From NCBI GenBank assembly GCA_002281005.1, contig NCFD01000110.1, positions 1-5,478 on the forward strand: a stretch of 5,478 bases of DNA, given 5' to 3'. The position numbers and the translations under genes are program-made. Positions within the stretch are counted from its first letter, which is position 1, and each line of letters opens with the position of its first letter. The notes beneath the pieces are model-generated. The model saw only the letters and a program-made list of their open reading frames with translations, ran no database searches and had not been told where the DNA came from. Shown here piece after piece: positions 1 through 5,478 of this stretch. This stretch comes from Acidocella sp. 35-58-6 (lineage in GTDB: Bacteria > Pseudomonadota > Alphaproteobacteria > Acetobacterales > Acetobacteraceae).

Positions 1-525
1 ACATATTGAATTGATGATACCGCGATTGGTGAGCGCCAATATCAACGCGACATGATCATCATTGATGCTCACTTCACCTTCCGAAATGGTGCCCTGCCAG
101 AACGTGTCATCTAAATCCCATATGACCAGCCGCACGCCTTCATTGCCGCCACCGCCACCACCATCCTCCGGCACAAAGTCAGCGTCAGCCGTCTGCGCTC
201 CTGCCTCAGCCGCATATTCGGTCAGGCAATAATAGGTCTCCCACGGCGAGTGCCGTGGCGACTTGCTAATCATCGTCAGCCGGCCATCCAGGCACAACAC
301 GATCTCAAACGCCCACATCACGGCGCCGGCGTTATTATAAATTTTGACAATCCCGTTATCGATCGCCCAGCTTTTTTCATTATCTGACAGCCAAACCTTA
401 ATCAGCCCGTCAGCACCAAAGTAAAACGACTTCGTCAACGACGGCTTATGCAACTCCGCCCAAACCCAGCGCGTGTTCATCAATCTGTCGCGGGTTATCA
501 TCTCAGAGCCAGGCGCAAGCAGCAT
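1..525 (-). CDS. FkbH-like HAD-IIIC family protein, N-terminal part (runs off the left edge)
   Basis: An open minus-strand frame runs from about 525 to the window edge with no stop; 175 codons are visible. Numbering from the ATG at 525, residues about 16-105 form a Trp/Tyr/Phe-rich, probably all-beta module (for example FYFGADGLI and NEKSWAIDNG). A run of six glycines follows (122-127), then the start of a HAD domain with LVIWDLDDTFWQGT. The DLDDT at 137-141 is HAD motif I; its first Asp would be the nucleophile. WDLDDTxWxGT is typical of FkbH/HAD-IIIC proteins, which in polyketide pathways load glyceryl units onto carrier proteins and elsewhere occur in surface-glycan loci. The role here cannot be fixed, because the rest of the domain is missing. 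Start choice: ATG at 525 has GGGA 8 nt upstream; ATGs at 501 and 480 are alternatives without a clear ribosome site. An in-frame TGA at 579-577 limits extension. GC is about 53%, lower than its neighbours. Confidence 0.82.
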   Translation of the reverse strand, partial: MLLAPGSEMITRDRLMNTRWVWAELHKPSLTKSFYFGADGLIKVWLSDNEKSWAIDNGIVKIYNNAGAVMWAFEIVLCLDGRLTMISKSPRHSPWETYYCLTEYAAEAGAQTADADFVPEDGGGGGGNEGVRLVIWDLDDTFWQGTISEGEVSINDDHVALILALTNRGIINSIC

Positions 526-550
526 TCCCAAATTCCCATATTGCCACTGC

Positions 551-580
551 CTTATGCCAGCGTCGCTTCCATCCGGTCAA
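551..580 (-). promoter_or_regulatory. Candidate sigma70-type promoter for the FkbH-like gene
   Basis: On the minus strand, TTGACC (580-575, 5/6 match to the -35 consensus) is followed after 18 nt by CATAAG (556-551, 4/6 match to the -10). Transcription would begin near 544, about 20 nt before the preferred ATG at 525. The -10 match is weak and the call rests on position and consensus only. Confidence 0.3.
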
Positions 581-598
581 AGGCTTTCCCTGACCCGG

Positions 599-626
599 TT
601 TTCACCTGGGGCATAGCTTTTATAGG
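599..626 (+). promoter_or_regulatory. Candidate sigma70-type promoter for the ABC-F gene
   Basis: TTTTCA (599-604) and TATAGG (621-626) each match 4/6 of the -35 and -10 consensus, with a 16-nt spacer. The predicted transcript would start near 633. That gives a leader of about 40 nt beginning with the G-rich hairpin element at 633-655. Both boxes are weak, so this is only a candidate. Confidence 0.28.
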
Positions 627-632
627 CCAAGC

Positions 633-655
633 GGGGTGGGCAACCCCCCGGGGTT
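633..655 (+). promoter_or_regulatory. G/C-rich element with two mutually exclusive hairpins in the ABC-F leader
   Basis: GGGGT (633-637) can pair with ACCCC (643-647) around a five-base loop. The same C-run, as AACCCC (642-647), can instead pair with GGGGTT (650-655). The two stems share bases and cannot form together. No T-run follows, so this is not a standard terminator. The element ends 8 bases before the AGGA ribosome site of the ABC-F gene, so a role in translation control or RNA stability is possible but unproven. Confidence 0.35.
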
Positions 656-673
656 AAGGGTACAGGAACGGCT

Positions 674-2569
674 ATGAGCCTCCTGATCCTTGATAACGTC
701 TCCTATAGCATCGCCGGCCGCACCTTGCTGGACCATGCCAGCCTGATGGTGGACCCGGGGCGCCGTGTCGGCTTGATCGGCCGCAATGGCGCCGGTAAAT
801 CCACGCTGCTCAAACTCATCTCGGGTGAATTACATGTTGATGGCGGCACCATCCGCCAGGGTGCCCGCACCCGGTTGGGCTATGTGGCGCAGGAGGCGCC
901 CAGCGGCCCCATCAGCCCGCTCGACGTGGTGTTGAAAGCCGATGTTGAGCGCACTGAATTGCTCGCCGCCGCCGAGGACCCGCATGTGGACCCCGCCCGC
1001 GTCGACGAAATCCATGATCGTTTAATGACCATCCAGGCCGACGCTGCCCCAGCCCGCGCCGCTGCCATCCTCTCCGGGCTAGGCTTCAACACCGAATGGC
1101 AAGCCCGCCCGATGAGCAGTTTCTCGGGTGGTTGGCGGATGCGCGTGGCGCTGGCCGCCGTTTTGTTCTCCGCCCCCGACCTGTTGCTGCTGGACGAACC
1201 CACCAACCATCTCGACCTTGAGGCCACCCTCTGGCTTGAACAATATCTCAGCAAATTCCCCGGCGCCGTGCTGCTGGTCAGCCATGACCGCCAGTTGCTC
1301 GACCGTGCCGTTGAAGCCATCGCGCATCTCGACAAAGGCAAGCTCACCTTAACACCCGGTGGCTTTGCCGAATTTATCCGCATCAAAACCGAAAAAGCCC
1401 TGCAACAAGGCCGCGCTGCCGAAAAAGCCGCCGAGGCTCGCGCCCACATGCAAAGCTTCGTGGACCGTTTCCGCGCCAAAGCCTCGAAAGCCCGCCAGGC
1501 CCAAAGCCGCCTCAAAGCTCTGGAAAAAATGCCGCAAATCGAGAGCGTGGTGGAAGATCACGTGACCCGCTTTGCCTTTCCCGAACCCAATAAACTCGCC
1601 CCGCCAATGCTCAGCCTCGACAACGTCACGATCGGCTATGACGGCAAAGCCATCCTGTCCGGCGTGTCACTGCGTATTGACATGGAAGACCGCATCGCCC
1701 TGCTCGGCACCAACGGCAATGGCAAATCCACCCTCGCCAAACTGCTCGCCGGCCGGTTGGAGCCTCTCTCCGGGCGGCAATTCCGCACCGGCAATTTACG
1801 TGTCGGCTACTTTGCTCAGCACCAGGAAGAAGACCTTGTGGCCGGCGAAACCCCCTTTGAACATCTCTCCCGCGCCTTGCCCAAAGCCACCCCGCCGCAG
1901 GTCCGCGCCCAGGCCGCCCGTTTTGGGCTCGATGCCGACCGTGTGAACACCAAAGTCTCCGCCATGTCCGGTGGCGAGCGCGCCCGCCTGCTGCTGGCGC
2001 TCGCCACCCGAGACGCGCCGCATCTGCTGATCCTCGATGAGCCTACCAACCATCTCGACATCGACGCTCGCGACGCGCTGGTGAAAGCCCTCGCCGAGTT
2101 TGAAGGCGCGGTGCTGCTCATCTCCCACGACCCCTACCTCGTGGACCTTGTCGCTGACCGTCTTCTCCTTGTTGCCAACGGCAAAGTCACCGCCCTTGAA
2201 GGCGATCTGGAATCCTACAGTAAATCGATCACCGAAGGCAGCCCAAGCTCCGGCCACGGCACCCGCAACCACGACCACGCGAACCCCAAAAAAGCCAACG
2301 ATAAAAACAACAAACGTGAAAAAGCTGAGGCCCGCGCGGTCCTCGCGCCACTCCGCCAAGCCGTGAAAGATGCTGAGCACCGCATCAACAAACTGAATGC
2401 CGAACGCGCCCTGCTGGAGCAAAAACTGGCCGACCCCACTATTTACTCAGCCGGCAAAGCCAAGGACCTCACGTATATCAACCAACGCATCGCCACCATC
2501 AAACGCGAAACCACCGCCGCTGAGCAAGCCTGGCTCGCCGCCGAAGCCGCGTTGGAAGAGGCGGTTTAG
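674..2569 (+). CDS. yheS: ABC-F family ATPase, YheS type
   Basis: A 631-residue soluble protein with two ABC ATPase domains and no membrane segment, as in ABC-F translation factors that act at the ribosomal E site rather than in transport. Domain 1: Walker A GRNGAGKST (36-44), Q-loop Q73, signature FSGGWRMR (150-157), Walker B LLLLDEPTNHLD (170-181, E175), H-loop H204. Residues about 225-305 are the charged helical linker that contacts P-site tRNA in ABC-F proteins; FRAKASKARQAQSRLKALEK lies at 266-285. Domain 2: Walker A GTNGNGKST (345-353), signature MSGGERAR (431-438), Walker B 451-462 with E456, H485. The C-terminal tail has a hydrophilic Asn/Lys/His stretch (about 525-550), then a predicted coiled coil (550-631). 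Length, linker and FSGGWRMR fit E. coli YheS (about 637 aa) better than EttA, which is shorter. The ATG has AGGA at 664-667, 6 nt upstream. All catalytic residues are intact. Whether it confers antibiotic protection cannot be told from sequence. Confidence 0.95.
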   Translation: MSLLILDNVSYSIAGRTLLDHASLMVDPGRRVGLIGRNGAGKSTLLKLISGELHVDGGTIRQGARTRLGYVAQEAPSGPISPLDVVLKADVERTELLAAAEDPHVDPARVDEIHDRLMTIQADAAPARAAAILSGLGFNTEWQARPMSSFSGGWRMRVALAAVLFSAPDLLLLDEPTNHLDLEATLWLEQYLSKFPGAVLLVSHDRQLLDRAVEAIAHLDKGKLTLTPGGFAEFIRIKTEKALQQGRAAEKAAEARAHMQSFVDRFRAKASKARQAQSRLKALEKMPQIESVVEDHVTRFAFPEPNKLAPPMLSLDNVTIGYDGKAILSGVSLRIDMEDRIALLGTNGNGKSTLAKLLAGRLEPLSGRQFRTGNLRVGYFAQHQEEDLVAGETPFEHLSRALPKATPPQVRAQAARFGLDADRVNTKVSAMSGGERARLLLALATRDAPHLLILDEPTNHLDIDARDALVKALAEFEGAVLLISHDPYLVDLVADRLLLVANGKVTALEGDLESYSKSITEGSPSSGHGTRNHDHANPKKANDKNNKREKAEARAVLAPLRQAVKDAEHRINKLNAERALLEQKLADPTIYSAGKAKDLTYINQRIATIKRETTAAEQAWLAAEAALEEAV

Positions 2570-2600
2570 AAACAAAAGGTTAGGGCACCCTGCCGCCTAA
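2570..2600 (-). terminator. Probable intrinsic terminator of the MarR / response regulator / kinase operon
   Basis: Read on the minus strand, positions 2600-2580 can fold with TTAG pairing CTAA, a two-base bulge, then GGCA pairing TGCC around a GGG loop. After two C residues comes the T-rich run TTTTGTTT (2577-2570). The kinase stop codon lies in the 5' arm of the stem. The plus-strand side lacks a T-run, so it should not terminate the converging ABC-F transcript well. Confidence 0.5.
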
Positions 2601-3925
2601 ATCGGCAACTCCACCACCGCGCGAAGGCCGCCCAGGGGGCTGTCGGTAAGGTGGATATTGCCGCCGTGGGCACCGATGATATCGCGCGCAATGGCAAGAC
2701 CAAGGCCAACACCGCCGGGAGCGTTGGTCTCGAAGGGACGAAACAGCGAGTCACGCTGCTCAGGCGGAATACCGGGTCCGTCGTCATCGATGATGATGGT
2801 GATTGCTCGCTCACCGCGTTCAGCAGCGGACAGCACGATGTTTTTGGCGTGGCGGCGGGCATTATCGATGAGGTTATTGATCGCCCGGCGCATCGCTTCG
2901 GGGCGCAGCGTGACGAACAAACTCTCAGGCGTGGTGCAAGTAATCTGCGCCCCGGCCCGGCGGGCAGCGGCGGCAATATCCTCCAGCAGCAATGCTAAAT
3001 CAGTGGGGGCGGCCTGCTCAGAACCTTCACCGCGGGCGAAGGCGAGGTACATGCTGATAAGTTTTTCCATCTCCTCAATATCCCCGGTCATCCCTGCCAG
3101 GTCGCCCGCGGGCGTCTCCTCCATCATGGCGAGTGCTAGGCGCAAGCGCGTCAAGGGGGTGCGCAGATCATGGCTCACCCCCGCCAGCATGGTGGTGCGC
3201 TGCTCCAAAAAGCGCCGCAGCCGTTCCTGCATTCGGTTAAACGCGGTGGCGGCGCGGCGCACCTCGATGGCGCCCTCGGGCTTGATCGGCCCGTAATCAC
3301 GCCCCATCCCGAAAGCCTCGGCAGCGCGGGCCAGGCGGGCGATGCCGCGCACCTGATTACGCAAAAACATCGCGGCCACGCCAAACACAATCAATGCAGT
3401 GCCGATCAGCCAGGCCAGAAAGATATAGAATTCACCGATATAAAGCCGTTTGCGCGGCACATCGATGCTAAGCACCCCATCCGGCATTTGCACATTGATC
3501 CTGATGTGGTCCGGCGCCGTATTCCAGGCCACACTAAACTTTCGGTGCAAGTCATTAGCAAGACCAGCAGCAAGGTCATCATCTACGGGCCCCGGTGCAT
3601 CGGGAGGCGGCAAATGTTTCAGCGTCTCGCCCGGCAGGTACACAATACGAAATAAAAAATGCCGCTCAGCTTCCTGCATCACCATCACACGGGTGCTGGG
3701 GGCGCGGTCGATCTCATCGATCACGAAACCTACCTCACCAGCCACCCCGCCAGCTAGCCGCCGCGAGAGCTCGTTCAAATGGCTTCCGTAAAATATCTCC
3801 AGCGCCACGGCCTGCAACAGCACCAGCGGGATCAGCACCGTGAGCAACGAGCGCCCCAACAAACTACGTGGCAGGAACCGCCGCAGCACCGAGTCGAATG
3901 AGAACCCGCCGGGGCGGAATTTCAT
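2597..3925 (-). CDS. EnvZ-like membrane sensor histidine kinase
   Basis: A 442-residue inner-membrane kinase, close to the length of E. coli EnvZ (450). Layout: short cytoplasmic N-terminus, membrane segment about 26-46, periplasmic sensor region about 47-164, second membrane segment about 165-188, HAMP linker about 189-240, dimerisation/phosphoacceptor helix with [21 protein letters not shown] at 248-268 (split here: [10 protein letters not shown] then [10 protein letters not shown]), phosphorylated H252. ATPase domain: N-box [11 protein letters not shown] (350-360, N355), G1 box DDDGPGIP (380-387), F-box LFRPFE (394-399), G2 box GVGLGLAI (405-412). The H-box region is very EnvZ-like. It should phosphorylate the response regulator encoded just upstream; the reading frames overlap by 4 bases (ATGA), so translation is probably coupled, and its own ribosome site is weak. 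The sensor region shows no recognised ligand domain, so the stimulus is unknown. Family assignment is firm; osmotic sensing should not be assumed. Confidence 0.93.
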   Translation of the reverse strand: MKFRPGGFSFDSVLRRFLPRSLLGRSLLTVLIPLVLLQAVALEIFYGSHLNELSRRLAGGVAGEVGFVIDEIDRAPSTRVMVMQEAERHFLFRIVYLPGETLKHLPPPDAPGPVDDDLAAGLANDLHRKFSVAWNTAPDHIRINVQMPDGVLSIDVPRKRLYIGEFYIFLAWLIGTALIVFGVAAMFLRNQVRGIARLARAAEAFGMGRDYGPIKPEGAIEVRRAATAFNRMQERLRRFLEQRTTMLAGVSHDLRTPLTRLRLALAMMEETPAGDLAGMTGDIEEMEKLISMYLAFARGEGSEQAAPTDLALLLEDIAAAARRAGAQITCTTPESLFVTLRPEAMRRAINNLIDNARRHAKNIVLSAAERGERAITIIIDDDGPGIPPEQRDSLFRPFETNAPGGVGLGLAIARDIIGAHGGNIHLTDSPLGGLRAVVELPI

Positions 3926-4614
3926 GGTCCGGGCTTCAGAATATAGCCCTTGCCCCTCACCGTGTGCAGAAACCGCGGCTCGCGCGGGTCTGGCTCAATT
4001 TTGCGCCGCAACCTGGTCACCTGCACATCAATTGCACGCTCACTGGCTTCATCCATTTCCAGCACCGCCGCCAACGCCTCACGGGACAATATCTCATGCG
4101 GCCGGGCCGCAAACGCCACCAGCAGCGCAAGTTCAGCCCCGGTCAGGCGAATGCGCCCGTTCGGCGTGACCAGCTCGGCGCGAGCCGCATCGAAGCTTGC
4201 CTCGCCAAGTTGCAGCGGCCCCTCCGGCGAGGGCGCCGGCGTGGCCCGGCGAAGCATGGCGCGAATACGCACCAGCAGCACCCTGGGGTCGAACGGCTTA
4301 CCAAGGTAATCGTCGGCACCAGCTTCAAATCCCGCCACCACATCCTCCGGCGCGCCGCGGGCCGTGAGCAATAAAATCGGCATGGTCGGCGCCCGGTCGC
4401 CTCGTAAATCCTCGGTCAACGACAACCCGGTCTCCCCCGGCATCATCACGTCCAGCACCATCAGATCAAAATCGAGAAACCGCAATTTATCCCGCGCATC
4501 AGCGGCACAGGCTGCGGTGGTGACCCGGTAGCCTTGCTCGACCAGAAACCGGCTCAACAGCGCCCGCAAACGCTCGTCGTCATCAACCAGCAGAATGTGG
4601 GCGGTATCCGTCAC
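3922..4614 (-). CDS. petR: OmpR-family response regulator, PetR-like
   Basis: A 230-residue cytoplasmic regulator. Receiver domain about 5-122: acidic pocket D11/D12, phosphoacceptor D55 in [11 protein letters not shown]84 in LLLTA, K106 in GKPF. A short linker follows, then an OmpR-type winged-helix domain about 133-228, with recognition helix [16 protein letters not shown] (192-207) and wing ending HTVRGKGYI. The C-terminal pattern matches what I recall of Rhodobacter PetR, which also lies beside a MarR-type gene (petP), so the symbol is given on similarity and context; OmpR is the alternative label. The likely partner kinase is the overlapping downstream gene. The start is GTG at 4614, with one GCG codon between it and the TGA of the MarR gene, in the same frame. 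There is no good ribosome site, so it probably depends on reinitiation after the MarR gene. All receiver active-site residues are present. Confidence 0.93.
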   Translation of the reverse strand: MTDTAHILLVDDDERLRALLSRFLVEQGYRVTTAACAADARDKLRFLDFDLMVLDVMMPGETGLSLTEDLRGDRAPTMPILLLTARGAPEDVVAGFEAGADDYLGKPFDPRVLLVRIRAMLRRATPAPSPEGPLQLGEASFDAARAELVTPNGRIRLTGAELALLVAFAARPHEILSREALAAVLEMDEASERAIDVQVTRLRRKIEPDPREPRFLHTVRGKGYILKPGP

Positions 4615-4617
4615 CGC

Positions 4618-5223
4618 TCAAACCGGCGCGCGAAACCCTTTGGTACGCGCGGCTTCCATGTCATCAAGATATTTTCGCCCCTGCTCTTTGGTCATGCCTC
4701 GGAGCACACGGCGGAACCCGTCCACCGCCGGACCGCCGGCTTCACGGTACGCGGCCGCCAGACGCTCGCGTTGAATTTCAAACAGCTTGCGCTCCAGAGC
4801 CACACCTTTTTCAGACAGAGTGAGCAAACGCTGGCGACGGTCGGTTTTGCCTTTCACCTGCAAAACATAGCCCTGCTGGATCAACGGCCCCAGCACGCGA
4901 GCCAGACTTTGCTTGGTGATTGCCAAAATATCCAGCAAATCTCCCACTTTTAAGTCCGGCCGCCGGCCAATCCAGTGCAGGCAGCGATGATGCGCCCGAC
5001 CAAACCCCAACTCCGCCAGAATTGCATCTGGCGCGGTGTTGAGGTCCCGCATCGCGAAAAATAGAATATCCTGAGCCGTGCGGAATTCCTCCTCCCGCAA
5101 AAACAGCAGCCCGACCCCGGCCATGCCATGGTTGGTAGACCCGATATCGGTTTTAATCGCACTCAAGTGCTGGGGGTGGTCTTGCATGGCAGCTTCGCAA
5201 TATCCTCGTATTTTCAGGTGCAT
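4618..5223 (-). CDS. petP: MarR-family transcriptional regulator, PetP-like
   Basis: Up to 201 residues. The family core begins near LREEEFRTAQDILFF (about 42-56). The winged helix-turn-helix spans about 78-140, with recognition helix ITKQSLARVLGPLIQQG (102-118) and a wing containing KTDRRQRLLTLSEKG (126-140); D128 and R130 are typical MarR wing residues. A charged C-terminal helix (about 141-190) should help form the dimer. Motifs such as PDAILAELGFGRAHHR and ITKQSL match my memory of alphaproteobacterial PetP proteins, whose genes accompany petR as here. The start is uncertain: ATG at 5223 has no ribosome site and gives about 40 extra N-terminal residues; ATGs at 5187 (residue 13) and 5124 (residue 34) are alternatives, also without strong sites. 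It is the first gene of the operon, and an inverted repeat lies directly upstream, suggesting autoregulation. Its ligand is unknown. Confidence 0.9.
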   Translation of the reverse strand: MHLKIRGYCEAAMQDHPQHLSAIKTDIGSTNHGMAGVGLLFLREEEFRTAQDILFFAMRDLNTAPDAILAELGFGRAHHRCLHWIGRRPDLKVGDLLDILAITKQSLARVLGPLIQQGYVLQVKGKTDRRQRLLTLSEKGVALERKLFEIQRERLAAAYREAGGPAVDGFRRVLRGMTKEQGRKYLDDMEAARTKGFRAPV

Positions 5224-5224
5224 C

Positions 5225-5245
5225 TAAGTCATAGATACTGACTTA
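5225..5245. promoter_or_regulatory. Perfect inverted repeat, probable operator of the MarR-type regulator
   Basis: TAAGTCA (5225-5231) and TGACTTA (5239-5245) are exact reverse complements separated by 7 bases. The 21-bp size and position directly before the first possible MarR start fit a dimeric MarR-family operator. It overlaps a candidate -10 (5247-5242, minus), so binding there would repress the operon. It is also about 80 bp upstream of ilvE. The assignment to this protein is inferred from position. Confidence 0.5.
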
Positions 5246-5247
5246 TA
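5242..5247 (-). promoter_or_regulatory. Candidate -10 element for the MarR / response regulator / kinase operon
   Basis: TATAAG on the minus strand matches 5/6 of the -10 consensus. No good -35 is seen: a poor TTTATG lies 16 nt further upstream, and ATGACA (5/6) is too close at 13 nt. Transcription would start near 5235, inside the inverted repeat. That would leave a very short leader to the ATG at 5223, or about 48 nt to the ATG at 5187. Confidence 0.25.
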
Positions 5248-5323
5248 AGCAAGTTTAAATTGTCATAAAGACTATATCTGATGTTGGGTTTGTTGCCCAG
5301 CGTAACAATTTGGAGTTTTGGGA

Positions 5324-5478
5324 ATGGCGCTTATCCCGTTTGACGACCGCGATGGCATGATCTGGTGGGACGGCCACCTGATCCCCTGGCGTGATGCCAA
5401 GCTGCACGTCCTCAGCCACGGCCTGCACTACGCCTCGGCCGTATTCGAGGGGGAGCGTGCCTACGCCGGCAACATCTT
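5324..5478 (+). CDS. ilvE: Branched-chain amino acid aminotransferase, N-terminal part (runs off the right edge)
   Basis: The first 51 codons of a fold-type IV, PLP-dependent aminotransferase. The family interconverts leucine, isoleucine and valine with their 2-oxo acids, using glutamate/2-oxoglutarate. The visible part contains [19 protein letters not shown] (12-30) and [16 protein letters not shown] (32-47), the characteristic N-terminal block of bacterial IlvE; the latter contributes to the substrate pocket. The PLP-binding lysine lies beyond the window, so activity cannot be confirmed. GGAG at 5312-5315, 8 nt before the ATG, supports the start. It is divergent from the MarR operon across 100 bp that include the inverted repeat, so joint regulation is possible. 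D-amino-acid transaminase or aminodeoxychorismate lyase are related alternatives, but this block favours IlvE. Confidence 0.9.
   Translation, partial: MALIPFDDRDGMIWWDGHLIPWRDAKLHVLSHGLHYASAVFEGERAYAGNI

Noticed and set aside
554..616. A 20-codon plus-strand frame that could be a leader peptide for the ABC-F gene
   Set aside because: It has no ribosome site and lies upstream of the candidate transcription start near 633; its sequence shows no stalling-type or codon-biased motif.
448..657. A 69-codon plus-strand frame overlapping the start of the FkbH-like gene and its upstream region
   Set aside because: It is antisense to a gene start supported by protein similarity, has no recognisable domain or ribosome site, and ends inside the hairpin element.
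1796..2422. A 208-codon minus-strand frame opposite the ABC-F gene
   Set aside because: Its residues are the complement of a fully conserved ATPase domain. Long antisense frames are expected in GC-rich genes, and it has no family motifs.
2658..3296. A 212-codon plus-strand frame opposite the histidine kinase
   Set aside because: Low-complexity Ser/Arg/Ala composition mirroring the kinase codons, and no ribosome site. The kinase frame has all catalytic boxes.
5284..5300. A stem-loop TGGG/CCCA in the ilvE leader, considered as an attenuator
   Set aside because: Only four pairs plus one wobble with a 7-base loop, no T-run and no branched-chain-codon-rich leader peptide. Too weak to support a branched-chain amino acid attenuator.
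1..5478. Search for CRISPR arrays, insertion sequences, tRNA genes and long repeats
   Set aside because: No spaced direct repeats, transposase motifs, terminal inverted repeats or tRNA-like cloverleaf were seen by reading. The (GGN)6 tract at 145-162 is simply a poly-Gly coding run.

Overview
The window looks like chromosomal DNA of an alphaproteobacterium. The best clue is the right half: a PetP-type MarR regulator, a PetR/OmpR-type response regulator and an EnvZ-like kinase, lying next to a branched-chain aminotransferase gene. This combination is familiar to me from alphaproteobacteria. GC-rich codon use would fit Rhodospirillales/Acetobacteraceae, but the family is a guess from memory, not a search result.

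Layout, left to right. Positions 1-525 (minus) hold the N-terminal part of a FkbH-type HAD-superfamily protein; its C-terminus lies outside the window. Positions 526-673 are a divergent intergenic region with candidate promoters for both flanking genes and a G/C-rich hairpin element just before the next ribosome binding site. Positions 674-2569 (plus) encode a complete ABC-F ATPase of the YheS type. Convergent with it, after a 27-base gap holding a probable terminator, is a compact minus-strand operon transcribed from right to left: MarR regulator (5223-4618), response regulator (4614-3922) and histidine kinase (3925-2597). Positions 5224-5323 are an AT-rich divergent intergenic region with a perfect 7-7-7 inverted repeat next to the MarR start. 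Positions 5324-5478 (plus) hold the first 51 codons of a branched-chain aminotransferase gene (ilvE).

How the genes work together: the kinase and response regulator form a cognate membrane-sensor and DNA-binding pair. They are tightly coupled to the MarR regulator (3-base gap, then 4-base overlap), so all three are probably made together. The MarR protein may control its own operon, and perhaps ilvE, through the inverted repeat. The ABC-F protein is a soluble ribosome-associated type and is not obviously linked to its neighbours. The FkbH-like gene is lower in GC (about 53% by hand count over 1-480, against roughly 60-70% in sampled lines of the ABC-F and kinase genes) and may mark the edge of a surface-polysaccharide or other accessory region.

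No tRNA, rRNA, insertion sequence or CRISPR array was seen. Most of the window is ordinary housekeeping and regulatory DNA. The points most worth following up are the FkbH protein with its unusual N-terminal module, the two competing hairpins in front of the ABC-F gene, the same-frame MarR/response-regulator junction, and the inverted repeat.
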